From contig WHVD01000059.1 in the NCBI GenBank assembly GCA_015178975.1, positions 248,001 through 312,000 of the forward strand: a stretch of DNA of 64,000 bases, given 5' to 3'. The notes beneath the pieces are model-generated. The model searched no databases. It was not told the DNA's origin and saw only the letters and a program-made list of their open reading frames with translations. A program made the position numbers and the translations under genes. Source of the DNA: Hysterangium stoloniferum. Taxonomy: Eukaryota; Basidiomycota; Agaricomycetes; Hysterangiales; Hysterangiaceae. Of this stretch, positions 1 through 10,791 are shown piece after piece. Each line of letters starts with the position of its first letter. The first letter of the stretch is position 1.

Positions 1-281
1 ACTGCCTCTCAAGACTTATCACTCCCCATTATCCTCGGCACCTACAAAGGCCTTGAAGCCCTAGCTGAGTTCATTGACGCCTCTGATGCTTTCCGGAAAG
101 CATAACCGGCCCACCATCCCTGCTCTTCCCCGCCCTTCATTCGACCCTCTCGCCCATACCAACCAGCTACATACACATCTTGCCGCCCCCACCTACCATT
201 AGGGTACTTTTCTCCCAACCGCTATGTATCTTAGTTATGCGACGCGGTATATAAATGTATTAAAAAAAAAAAAAAAAAAAA
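1..281 (+). mobile_element. 3' end of a LINE-like (non-LTR) retrotransposon with poly(A) tail
   Basis: An open frame enters from the left edge and stops with TAA at 103-105. Its last residues (GLEALAEFIDASDAFRKA) have the look of the C-terminus of fungal LINE polyproteins. A short untranslated stretch follows, then a pure run of 20 A at 262-281. Directly after the run the DNA becomes the antisense of a kinase-like exon, so the tail marks an insertion point. The 5' part and the first target-site copy lie outside the window. A processed retrocopy of a host mRNA could also end like this; the residue pattern makes a LINE more likely. Confidence 0.6.
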
Positions 282-2206
282 GCTTGACACGTGACGTTAG
301 ACCACCGCTATCCAGATCCATAGCCGATTTGCCACGTACAAGAATGTTCTCCTTCCTCAGGTCGCCATGCACATAATCTTTTGAATGTAGACTTTCCAGA
401 GCAGCCTGGAGCGCCTCGCGCACCTCCAGGTCCGTCCTGTGCGAAGGCTGGAACGGCATATAGTGGTCGACAAGGTCTTCCATCACAACCATTGTCCACC
501 CTGCCGAGAGAAAGTCGACTCCAAGGATTGCAGGAGCGAAACCTTTGCTAGCTGCATATTTCTGAACTTGAATCGCAGAATCAAAGTGGCTCCCGGGTGG
601 TAGGAATTTGATGCAGATTTTTGTCTTGGTATCCACCGTCGTGGCCCGAAAAATCAATCGGTCAGGGGAAATGGCTTTGATGTACGTGTACTTGTGTTTG
701 CCTTCCTCGTTCTCGAAAGAAACTGGGTACGGAAAAAAGCCCGGTAGGTCTTTGGCGCGGGCGGGGTCCGAGTAGAAGTTACTCAAAGCAGTGGTAGCAC
801 GTCTCACAGCAAAGACGAGACGAGAGAGATTGAGCCGCTGGATGTTGTCGCTCTTGTGGAAGTGAAGCGGAAGGAATGGGGAGAGGATCTGGACATTTGG
901 TCTCGGGGTCGCCACGGCACCTGCTACAGCAACCAAAGGACCTACAGAAAAGGTTAATTAGGAGGCATACATAAGACGACAGAGGCCCTTACCACAGTGC
1001 AAAAGCATCAGGCATGGTAAATGGCAGTTCTTGCCAGCGCCGTGCTCATACAATTTGCGGACCACCTCAAGGTGGTAGAGCGCTCCTTGGAGATATGGTT
1101 CAGCACCCGTGGCTGAAAGCTCTAATTTCCCTTCTACTAAGACCACATGCATCTTCTCACCATGCCCGTCATTAAGAGCAAGCACATAACTGCCACCCGT
1201 TGTATAACTACTGATGTTGAACTTGTCAAGCTTGACTATGTCGTGTTTATCCAGAATCTCTCGGAACGCCTCCATGCGTGCAGCTTCACAATTGAAGAAT
1301 GCTGATAGTCTCGCCGCCATTTCTTCGGCACAACGCCTGTCTTCAAATGTGGGTTCGCCAGAGACGCAGTCGTCCTGGAACTTGGCGAGGATCTCGTCAT
1401 AGAGAACGGGTGGGATGGTGGCCTGGCGTTCGGCTGGACGCCCGCAGTTTATGGCCTGGTTATCATCTTTCTGCCGCTCGCGAAACAGACTAGGGTAGCC
1501 TCCTTGGGAGGGCGCCACTTTTGGCATCAGTTGCAGGGCGGTCCCCCGATCAATGTGGGCAGCGGGCTTGTAAGTTGGACCTGAAGGATGTTTTAGTATA
1601 ACAATATGTCAGAATGAAAGGATGGTCTCACACTGAAAGACGTAATGCAACTTTGATCGATCGATTTCTGCGGTACACTCGAAGGCAAGGTCCGTGGACA
1701 CAATCTCTTCGAAATCGGTTTGAAGGTTGAGAGACTGGACGAGGCCGGGGAGCTTAGTCGTGGGAACCAGATTGACATTTGTGGTGGCCTATATTGAGAT
1801 GAGTCAAGCTTAAACCGCAAGAAAGGCGCAAATGCACTTTGTATATTACTATCTCTCCAAGAAGCTTTTCCCTGGCGAGGTGGGGGAAGATGTCCTCAAG
1901 TATCTCAAAGAGAGCAGTGTCTGGCGTGGTCTTGACAGGGCAGAAACGAAATTGATCGTGTTCGATAAGGAGAATGGCGTTAAGATAAACTTTGGAGGCG
2001 GCGGCTGCAGGATGTGGCATCACTGCTTCCTGCATCTTCTCATCTTCTTCTTGAGCTTTGGCAGGTTTCTTGGGAAAGCGACCTGATGAAGGTGATCCAC
2101 GCTGAGTATATGTACGTTTACGAGACTTAGGCTGAAGTTGATGAGTCATGGTGGTGGTTTTCTCTCTGTGGTGGACCGATTTCTGGCGGAGCAGAGAACG
2201 AGTCAT
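282..2206 (-). pseudogene. Protein-kinase-like gene (FunK1-type) with a ubiquitin-like/Crinkler-like N-terminus, cut by a retroelement
   Basis: Four exons join in frame through short GT-AG introns: 2206-1838, 1788-1632, 1580-993 and 941-282 (introns 1789-1837, 1581-1631, 942-992). Exon 1 has a basic start and then a short beta-rich stretch resembling the header of Crinkler proteins, ending GEIVIYK. Exon 3 carries the VVLVEGKLE and GAEPYLQGALYHL stretch seen N-terminal of FunK1-type kinases. Exon 4 is the kinase domain: a likely ATP-binding lysine in ICIKF, the MVVMEDL hinge region and the catalytic loop VHGDLRKENILV. The frame reaches RVKL and then runs into poly-T, the complement of the LINE tail, exactly where the DFG/DFD motif and C-lobe should follow. 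A phosphotransferase role is known for the family, but this copy lacks the metal-binding aspartate and is very probably dead. The Crinkler-like reading of the N-terminus is an inference. Confidence 0.75.
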
Positions 2207-2640
2207 AATGTCACTCTGACCGGCGTATCCCGCTCATGTCCAACCAAAAAATTCACCACGAAAATTAGATGTTGGTAATCAATCTGATATCCCTAGAATC
2301 TATTAGAGAGTATTTGCAACTAATATATTAGCTAATATTACAAGGAACTATGACTCATGGGGACAAGCACCATGCTACCACCCCCACAACTTTACTTGGT
2401 CACTTCATATCTGTCTTGGAATAATATTTTCAAATACTTGATCACATAACTTTTGTATTACCTTCTGTGACCATGTTACATATATTGAGGGCTTCTGTAC
2501 ATTCCAGCTTCCCATTTATTCTCATCCAGAAACTTATTTTAAAGTGATTAAAGTTTACATTATTCAGAATTATATACTTTTGTAAATTCACTGAATCTAA
2601 AAAATATAAGTCAGTCTCCTTTTGGAACCTTGCTGAATAC
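2207..2640. other. Intergenic stretch between kinase gene and Helitron remnant
   Basis: No convincing gene. AT-rich sequence, probably the decayed distal flank of the Helitron remnant. I could not find a clear Helitron 3' hairpin followed by CTRR. Confidence 0.4.
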
Positions 2641-3986
2641 TTATGGATCAATAATCACATCCTTACATAGACACTACATTTGCAGTCATATCAGTGTCAT
2701 GGAGTAGAATTTTCACTCTTCTCAATTTGTCTCTCTTGAAATACCAACATAAAACTGTCCATGTGAGAACACAGGAGTATGCAGGTCTAATCCAACTAAT
2801 TTTAAAGATTGACCCTGTGACTTATTGAGAGTCATAGAAAATGCTAGCCTGACTGGAAACTGCCAATGATGCAGTTCAAATGGCACTTGCTTTGTAGTTG
2901 GAATTATTATTATTTAAGGGATGAATGCCAGCTCTCCTGCTGAAGGTCCTGTAATGATTTTTACTTGAAGTACTCTGTGAGTCATTTGTATTAACCACAG
3001 TCTTGTTCCATTACAGTCTCCTTGTCCAAAATCCAAGTTCTGAAGAAGTACCAATGGTACATACTCCAGGTTTCAAATGCAATTTACTTGGTGACAATCC
3101 TCCAAAGTTGATTGAGTTTAAGTACACAGGAGGATATGATGTTTCATTGCCTCCATCTTTGACACTGTCTGCACTGTAGTAGGTGTTAGAATATGATAAT
3201 GTGATTAACTGTAATCTCATATCTCATCTTGTGACTGTATAGGTTCCAACTGGTTCACACATGTGATAGTTATATTTAGTTTAGTGTTCACTAGATCCAT
3301 AGCATGCCATTGTGCACAGACCAGTGCACAGACCATGTATTCTAGTATATAGTTAGTTCAGATGAGGAGTAGATCCCTCATCTGAAAGCCTAGTTATATC
3401 ACCAGTTTACCATCTACTCACTCTACTCTTAGTGGCTACACTCCAACAGTAGAGAGTCCTCATACTGTGATTCCCCAGACTATCAGATTACTCGAACAGT
3501 AGGTTTGCCCAATCCCTGGAACATTTTTAAAGAGCATGTCATTGATCTGATCCACATCTGAATTTCAAGGACAGAGAATGGCCCACTCCAAGAAAAACTC
3601 ATTGGTAAGAACCTCAGAATCATGTATGTTTGGATAAATATGTAGTTGAGACTAAACTATCCACTGTTGGTCCACATAGCATGTGTTCAGGGACTTTAAA
3701 CATATGATCAAGAGGCATGTCCTTTCCATGTCCAATATCCAAAAGCCACTGAGCAAAAACAGCACTCTCTTGATCAGTAGGATCTACATGCATAATCTCA
3801 GTCAAAAACAGAATCTTGACATTGTTTCAAAGGTGAGACTGTGAGATACATACAAGCACTGATAATATCTTCTTTTGAACCTTTAGTAATGACAGGCAAT
3901 GTCTGTTGAAAGTCACCACCCCATGCTACTGTAATGCCTCCAAAAGGAATATCCTTAGGATATCTCTAAGGCTCTGATCTACTGCC
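2641..3986 (-). pseudogene. Helitron PIF1-like helicase, C-terminal half, decayed
   Basis: Read on the minus strand, several frames give consecutive pieces of the PIF1-like helicase of fungal Helitrons. First comes [20 protein letters not shown] near 3850-3945, the DFRQ-type helicase motif. Next is FAQWLLDIGHGKDMPLD near 3700-3770, then YPPVYLNSINFGG and SKLHLKPG near 3060-3160. NGTRL and ITGPSAGE follow near 2940-3010, and last PVRLAFSMTLNKSQGQSL near 2800-2870, ending in SHGQFYVGISRE. Frames shift between blocks and stops occur, so it is not functional. The order is that of the family. A solo LTR (3184-3498) interrupts it between the TYYSADSV block and the preceding domain. No Rep or N-terminal region was found. 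Confidence 0.85.
3184..3498 (+). mobile_element. Solo LTR, copia-like, 315 bp, target duplication GTAGG
   Basis: The element starts TGTTAGAATATG and ends TCGAACA, and GTAGG flanks it exactly on both sides (3179-3183 and 3499-3503). The ends match those of the gag-only copia element at 20285-22229, read on its coding strand. The insertion splits the Helitron helicase, so it is younger than that element. A partial inverted relative lies at about 16040-16363. Confidence 0.9.
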
Positions 3987-5660
3987 TGTTAAGCATGGGC
4001 TCACAGGTTGGTCTCTGGGGGAAACTCACAGAAGTTCCAGGGAAGGACTTGGCTTTAGTTTATATGCTGCACCTTTGCAAGATCGCATTGTCCAACTTCA
4101 GACAGTAGCAGATGGGAAACCCATGCGTTCCAAGAATATGCTGAGGCAGATACTAAGTTGAAGTTAAATTGATTTTCTGATTGGATTGTAAGTACAGATA
4201 ATAGCTAGACTATATATGTAGACTAGTAGATTATTGTACTACATATTCAGAGATACAAAAAGACATAACAGACATACAATAAGACAATAAACCAAATGTC
4301 AGACTGATTTGGAACAAGGGGCAGACTGAACCAGATGTGAAATGGGCAAAGACAGATTGGGAACAAGGGTGTCAAGACCCATTCCTGAAAACTCCACAGA
4401 GTATTCTCTGGATATTATATTAGGTTCTGAACCACCTTCTGGACCATCATCAAGATCTGGAATCCACTGGAACCTGACCCTCATCCCTCAAGTACCCTTT
4501 GACTCACATCCCATTCTGTCAGTCTGTCCCTCAACTAGACACCTTCTGTTATGATCTGGAACCCATCGGACTCTGCCCTTTCAACAGTTGACTGTCTATA
4601 TCATACCCAAGGTACAGTTATGACTGGAAATCCTGCAGGTCTCTGGACTCCACCTTATATGCACCTGATGCCCTATATCATATGCAAGGTACAGTTACAA
4701 CTGGAGTAACCACCAGGACCCGCACATCACCCTATATGCACTAGTCCTTGGACTCCACCGGACCTCCACATGTCAACCTGTCTATATCTGACACCATCTC
4801 ATACACCAGTCCTCAGACTCCACTGGACCTGCACATCACAATCTGTCTATATCTGACACTGTGTCTCATGCACCAGTCCTCAGACTCCACTGGATCTGCA
4901 CATCAACCTGTTTATACCCGACTCTCTGTGCCCATCACCAGACTCTGACCGGACTCCCAGAACCCCTCTAACAGAGCATAGAACCCTGCTCCTGTTATGG
5001 TCAAATGACCTGTCATGTTTCATTTCCTGCCTCTGTTCCATTCCATCCCTAACACCTAGTTTGGTGTTTACTCATCCTGATTCATGATTACTTGTTTAGG
5101 CTTTTATTAGTACCAGATTTGGTATTATTACATTTCAAAGTCTATATAAGTCTCCTATATTCATGTACTTACAATCCAGTTTTAATCTCAAACAAGTTAC
5201 CCCAAATATGTCCTGATCCAGTCTCTACTCCTTGCCTGACTGCATGCTCGATTTCCAGAACTCCCACAGGAACTCCAGAATCTACATCTTCCTTTCCATC
5301 AGCTTGAAATACTGTAAGGACACCCAAATGAGTGTACAAGGGTGCAGTACATAAGCTGAAGCCAAGTCCATTCCATCATTACTCTCTGATAATTATTCTG
5401 ATACTCCCTGCACTAATCCCCAGAAACTCCCCAGACTATTACCTGGGGACTCCATGGGACATCAGGACATTTCCTGGAAATTGTGTCTGGAATATTACCA
5501 GAAAATCCACAGGAGTCGAGATCACCCCTTTTTAACAAAGGGGTCCAGAATGTCTTGGCAGAGTCCAGTGGCTAGTTCATGTGATATAGAGAGTTGAATA
5601 CCTATAGGATGGGTTCTGGGTCCCAGTGGGTTTCCAGGTCCTAACAGTACCCTCTCTTTA
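3987..5660. repeat. Patchwork of LTR-derived sequence, inverted relative of 14.3-15.4 kb
   Basis: The stretch begins TGTTAAGCATGGG with one copy of the conserved LTR block at about 4044-4083 (+). A second copy lies at about 5336-5369 on the opposite strand. From about 4290 to 5330 the sequence matches the reverse complement of roughly 14290-15420, including the boundary-like CTAGACACCTTCTGTTATGA. Many short TGTTA and TAACA ends are present, but I found no matching 5-bp duplications, so individual elements cannot be delimited. No gene. Confidence 0.65.
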
Positions 5661-5887
5661 AGGCCAAAATCCCAAAGAGGCCTAGAACTTTGTTAGAGTT
5701 TGTTGGTTACATGTCTGTGTCAAGACATCAAGTGATCTGGAAGGTAACGTTCAAATGTGAGGAGCCTATATAAAAATTGAAAATAATAAAATTTCTTCTT
5801 CTTACCCACATCAATGCAGAAAATGGGACCAAAACCCATGCCACACAAACCCACCACCACTGCCAGGACTTCCACAGGGCCCCACTC

Positions 5888-6464
5888 ATGGCTGCTCAAA
5901 TTCTTGAGCAGCATGAGGAACAGTGGTGATGACAGGAGGAGGAAGAGAAGAGGGTGAGGGAAGAGGAGGTGGTGCTGGAGAGGGAGTACCAAGCAGTGTT
6001 GGCTGTAGAGGAAGAAGTGGAGGAGCAGAGGAAGAAGGGGGAAGAAGAGGTGGCTGCCAAGAAATCAGGGGCAGAGAAGCAGGCAGCCCAGATCGCTGTG
6101 GAGTGGGCTAAAGCATCCATGGTGGCCATGGGAAAGGTAAGCCAAAATATTATTCTTTAAGGGCCTTACTAACAACAGTCCTTATAGTGCAAACCAGCAA
6201 ACATGGAAATAGAGTCTGAAGGGGGACTGGAGAGTCCTCAAAAGGTAAGTGGGCAGTCTGTAGAGGATTATCCTACTGACTTATTATTGACAGAAGGCCC
6301 AGAAGAATGATCCAGCCCAGCTGGAGACCAAAAATGACCCACAGTGTTCTGGTTGTCATGATTGGAACATGCATTGTTTCTGGAAGGCCAGTCAGGGCTG
6401 GCCATGTGTGCACTTGAAAGCCAAGTGCTCACTGGTGCAGGAAGTCTTGGGGTCCAGTTTTTGA
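5888..6464 (+). pseudogene. Coiled-coil, cysteine-motif protein of a transposon-associated basidiomycete type, broken
   Basis: ATG at 5888 opens MAAQILEQHEEQW, then two stops (TGA TGA) interrupt before a Glu/Lys/Arg-rich coiled coil. The frame continues through two likely introns (about 6137-6186 and 6245-6293) into a terminal exon with a cysteine cluster: CSGCHDWNMHCFW followed by CVHLKAKCSL, ending TGA at 6462-6464. This layout (coiled coil, then C-x2-C-x6-C and a second cysteine group resembling half of a Zn2Cys6 cluster) also appears on the opposite strand at 24.05-24.68 kb. I do not know its function. The stops near the start make this copy a pseudogene unless translation begins further down. 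Confidence 0.55.
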
Positions 6465-6829
6465 AAAGCAGGTGGGCATGCAGAAAGACTGGGGGCCCTG
6501 GAGGAGGTTCTAGGGCAGATTGTGGCAGGCATTGAGGCCCAAAATGTCTTGTTGCAAGAGGGCAACAATGTAGGAAAGACCTTAGTGAGTGGCTTTCAGG
6601 AATTGAAGGATTTACATGAGGAGTTTATAGGGTGGGAGTACTGGGACCTGTAATAGTCATATATGACTAATAAGATTCTCTTTTTTTTATTTATATATGT
6701 GTATGTCTTAGTAAGGTGTGAAAACCAGTGGAATGTCCACTTAAGACAAAATAACAAGTCAAAATCTGTAAAAGCAAGAGAGACATAGGGCAACAAGGAA
6801 AAAATGAGTTGAGTCCAAGATATGTATGG

Positions 6830-7290
6830 AGCCCATGGATAATGTGGTTAGAGAGATGATAATGGGCCAAGGTTGAGTGGGTATGCTGTATGAAAGTCAG
6901 TAATGATCTCCATGGCATTCCTGAGTTTCATGGCCAAAATACAAGATGTTTCTTCATATGTGCCCTCCTAACCTGCCCACTTGACCAAGTAAAGCAGTTT
7001 ACAAGTGCATCAACAATTATCTATTTTTGAATCTAAAATTTGTGAGATTTCAAACTCAGGTTCTCCATCTATAATGACTAAAGGGGGCAGAGGTTGCATA
7101 CAGTCTGGGATAGTGTTAGTAGTACACAGTTCTAACATAGACATAAAATACTGGGTGTACTGTGTGGATGCTATCTGGAAGCTCCATGATACAGAGTTGG
7201 CTAGTGCTATAATTTCAAATGGCCCTAGATACTTGTCAGCAATTCTTTTAGATGGACAGGTAGTCTGGAAGAATTGAGCTTTAACAAAGA
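6830..7290 (-). pseudogene. Chromodomain end of the chromovirus polyprotein
   Basis: After the integrase tail (KYLGPFEIIALANSVSW near 7175-7230), the minus strand reads EFEISQILDSKI, then LLYLVKWAG and TYEETSC, with frame breaks. This is the chromodomain hallmark that in chromoviruses binds histone marks and guides insertion. The EFEISQILDSKI stretch is typical of fungal members. Confidence 0.75.
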
Positions 7291-7359
7291 CATGGCCACC
7301 AATCTTAAAGTTAGGTGGCAGAATCTGGTGTCAGTCTGCTGAACATTGATATTGTTCTT

Positions 7360-9121
7360 ACCCAGATGTTATTGCTTTCCAGAGTTCTTGGTGGAGTTCA
7401 TCAAGGTCTGTGACAAACTCTTGAGCATGGGCAGAGGCAAGGTTCCATTCCAGATATACCATGATATTTGGATTATAACCTTTATTTGCAAAGAAAGGGG
7501 TAACACCAGTGGTGCATTGTTGTATGCAAATTCTGCAAGGGATAACAGGGATTTCCAATTGTCCTGTTGGTAGTTGCAATATATGCAGAGATGTTGTTCC
7601 AGTGTCTGATTGACATGCCCAGTTTGTCCATCACCTTCCAGGTGATACCCAGATGTGAAATGTAACTTCATGTCCAAGGATTTTCCAAGGGATCTAAAGA
7701 AGCGAGAAACAAACTCTGAACCTCAATCTGAAGTTACATACATGGGATGGGACTCCATGCTTGGAAAATACATGGGTAATAAAGAGTTCCACTAACTGTA
7801 TGGATGTAATGGTATCATGTGTGGGGATGAAAATACCTTGCTTGGAGAATCTGTCAACAACAACTAGGATTGTGGAAAAGCCTTTGGAGTCCAGTAGGTG
7901 TTCAATGAAATCCATAGAGATGGAATTCCATAGGTATCTGTTACAACCAGAATTCCTGCCGGACTCTGGGCACTAACTTATATGCACCTGCACCCTATAC
8001 GCACCCATTGTCAGTTTACCAGAATTCCCACCGGACTCTGTACGTCAGACTTGTCTACATTCGACTTTGTTACGTTGTGTTTCAGTCACTGGAAAACCCA
8101 CCAGACTCCATCTCTATTTATGTCCAACCTCATCCCACGCATCAGTCACCAGACCCTGCTCGTAAAACCCGTCATCCCTCTAACAGAGCCCCATTCCCGT
8201 TTTAGTCAAATGACCTGTCATGATTCGGACACCACTCCTGCTCCGTTTCCCGTTATGGTTTATGATTTGTCACTATTGGGACTCCACTCCGTTCCGTCCT
8301 GTTCCTAACACCAAATTTGGTGTTTACTATTCCTGTTTTATGTTTTGCTCATTTCATTTCATCATTACTGGATTTGGTATGACATTCACTCCATGGTCTA
8401 TTTAAACTGGCAGATGTTGTACATACAATCCAGTCAGAAAATCGGCTTAGATTCCCCCCAGTAATCTAATACATTTTCCGCTCTAAACTCCTACTTGAAT
8501 CACACCGCTCACACTAGTCAGAGCCCACGGGCTCTGGTGCATCTATCTCTCTTACCTATCTCACAACCTATGACCTCCAACCTACGACCCCTCAACCCAC
8601 AACCCCTGCCTGGACTCCCCAGGATTCCTGTCTGCCTGTCTGAAATTGGACAACAGGATCTAGCGAGGGTGCAGCCTATAAGCTGAAGCCAAGTCCTACC
8701 GGATATTCTGCGGGTTTCTCCAGAGACCCACCGTGTATGTACCCTAACAGTATCCCAGTACCAGGAGTTGCTTCAGAAGGCTGTATAGCTGTGATTTGGA
8801 GTGTAAACAAGTGATGCAAGATTTACAATAGTGCTTAATGAAATCTCTGAGTCTGGGCCAAGTATATTCTCTGCATAACATTGATAGAGTCTTTTTGAGT
8901 CCAAAATGTCCTGAGAGTGGGTGATCATGTTGGTACTGGAGGATTCTGAGGAGGCAGCTGTTGGAGTCTGGTACATAAATGCAATCATCAAGTCTAATAA
9001 AACCATGCTGGTTTTGGGACCACTGGGGCTGACCAGAGTCCATGGAGTTATTGAGATGTGCCTTGGTTACTGGGTCTAGTGGAATTGCTGATAGAATATC
9101 TTGATGTAATTTCTCAATATC
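7360..9121 (-). pseudogene. Chromovirus integrase (zinc-binding domain and DDE core), interrupted by a solo LTR
   Basis: The zinc-binding domain lies at about 8770-9040: HDHPLSGHFGLKKTLSML, then CKSCITC. It is followed by LLKQL, where the LTR at 7939-8749 intervenes. The DDE core resumes with MDFIEHLLDS near 7895, then VVDRFSKQGIFIPTH, HVFSKHGVPSHV, LHFTSGYHLEGDGQT, VNQTLEQ and AEFAYNNAP. The residue after the SHV block should be the second catalytic aspartate, but the frame is lost there. Confidence 0.85.
7939..8749 (-). mobile_element. Solo LTR, 811 bp, target duplication GTATC
   Basis: Bounded by TGTTACAACC on the left and CCCTAACA on the right, with GTATC on both flanks (7934-7938 and 8750-8754). 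On the minus strand it begins TGTTAGGGTACATAC. It holds the conserved LTR block at about 8661-8696. Removing it restores the integrase reading frame. It is the same family as the LTR at 9122-9945 but lies in the opposite orientation. Confidence 0.93.
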
Positions 9122-9945
9122 TGTTAGGATACACAGGCTGGGTCTCCGGAGAAACCTGCGGGTTATCCAGTAGGACTCGGCTTCAGCTTATAGGCTGCGC
9201 CCTCGCTAGATCATGTTGTTCAATTTCGAACAGGTGGACAGGAATCCTGGGGAGTCCGGGCGGGGTTCGTGGGTTGTAGGTTGTAGGTTGTAGGTTGGAG
9301 GTCATGGGTCGTGAGTTGTGTTGGTTGAGAGAGATAGATGCGCCAGAGCCCGTGGGCTCCGACTAGCATGAGCAATGTGAATCAAGCAAGGTTTTTAGAG
9401 CGGAAAATGTTATTAGATTACTGGGGGGAATCTAAGCTAATTTTCTGACTGGATTGTATGTACAACATCTGCCAGTTTATATAGACTGTGGAGTGCATGA
9501 CATACCAAATCCAGTAATGATGAAACGAAACCAACAAAACATAAAATGGGAATAGTAAACACCAAGTTTGGTGTTAGGAATGGGATGGAACGGAGCAGAG
9601 TCCGAATCGTGACAAAGCATAACCCATAATGGGAAACGGAGTGGGAGTGGAGTCCTAAATCGTGACAGGTCATTTGACTAAAACGGGAACGGGGCTCGAT
9701 TAGAGCGGTGACAGGATTCTAAGCGGGATCCGGTGACTGATGTGTGGGACGAAGACGGACATAGACAGAGACGGAGTCCGGGGGAAGTCCGGTGACTGAT
9801 ATGTGTCGTACTGAGGTCGAACGTAACGAGTCTTGACGTAACAGAGTCCAGGTGGGAAATCCTATAAACAGACGATTGGTGCTTGTAGCGCATGGGGGCA
9901 TACAGGTTAGTGCCCAGAGTCCGGTGGGATTGTCCGGTCGTAACA
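9122..9945 (+). mobile_element. Solo LTR, 824 bp, target duplication ATATC
   Basis: Begins TGTTAGGATACACAGG and ends CGGTCGTAACA, flanked by ATATC at 9117-9121 and 9946-9950. The conserved block sits at about 9172-9213, and a short GGTTGTA repeat follows near 9268-9296. The pol frame before it (CGIIIMDI) and after it (EKLHQDILSAIPLDPVTKAH) joins cleanly when the LTR is removed. Confidence 0.93.
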
Positions 9946-10066
9946 ATATCCATAATGATAATTCCACACATGACTGGATGAATGAGGTATGTAAGTAGCA
10001 CAGACTGATGTGGTAAGTTGTGAATACATGAATATGGGTTCAAATTGTGTGGGTTTACCATGGTAT

Positions 10067-10786
10067 TGTCAGGGTTTATACATTTTATTTGTTTTGTTTT
10101 GTTTTGTTTTGTTTTGTTTTGTTTTGTTTTGTTTTGTTTTGTTTTGTTTTGTTTTATTTTGTTTTATTTTATTTTATTTTATTTTATTTTGTTTTATTTT
10201 GTTTTATTTTGTTTTATTTTATTTTATTTTATTTTATTTTATTTTATTTTATTTTATTTTGTTTTGTTTTATTTTATTTTATTTTGTTTTATTTTGTTTT
10301 GTTTTGTTTTGTTTTGTTTTGTTTTATTTTGTTTTATTTTATTTTTGTTTTGTTTATTTGTCATGCATCACATGTCACAAAGTGCACATGTGACAAGTCA
10401 CAGTGTGTGTGCGTCACAAGTCACAGCATGCATGTGTGATGCCACATGATGTCATGCAAACGCAAAATGGCTTGAAACATTGTTTCACAGCCACACACTG
10501 TCAATCATGTGTCAATCACATGACATACACGTGTCAAATGTAAACTTTACTTTAATTTCCTTCAAGGTTTGAACTTTCATTAAGAATTTTATTTAGTTTT
10601 CCCTTTAGTATGCATAAATATCCTAAGATGTATGTAGTTGGACCCCAGTTTCAATCTCTTAAGATTTCCACTAAATACAAGTGTGATATTCTCAAGTCAT
10701 TAGAACTTCCATTCTCCTACTCCTTATCTTGCCTTTTCTCTTGTTTCTTTTTGTGTTTTGGTAGCCTTGTTAGTGTTGCCCTAACA
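10067..10786 (-). mobile_element. Solo LTR, 720 bp, target duplication GGTAT, carrying a pentanucleotide tract
   Basis: Bounded by TGTCAGGG on the left and GCCCTAACA on the right, with GGTAT at 10062-10066 and 10787-10791. It belongs to another family than the two LTRs at 7.9 and 9.1 kb. It holds a TTTTG/TTTTA microsatellite and a cluster of short GTCACAAAG and TGTGACAAGTCAC words near 10370-10440. It splits the chromovirus between RNase H and integrase. Confidence 0.88.
10081..10356. repeat. Pentanucleotide microsatellite (GTTTT)n / (ATTTT)n
   Basis: About 55 units of five bases, with GTTTT and ATTTT units in alternating blocks. Several long frames translate to Phe/Leu/Val runs here and are artefacts of the repeat. 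Confidence 0.97.
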
Positions 10787-10791
10787 GGTAT

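Noticed and set aside
4547-5646. A full LTR bounded by TGTTATGATC and CCTAACA
   Set aside because: The 5-bp flanks differ, and the left boundary continues into sequence that is also contiguous in the inverted copy at 15.2 kb, so it is not a clean element.
10010-10449. Three overlapping plus-strand frames of 127-134 codons rich in Phe, Leu and Val
   Set aside because: They are translations of the GTTTT/ATTTT microsatellite inside a solo LTR.
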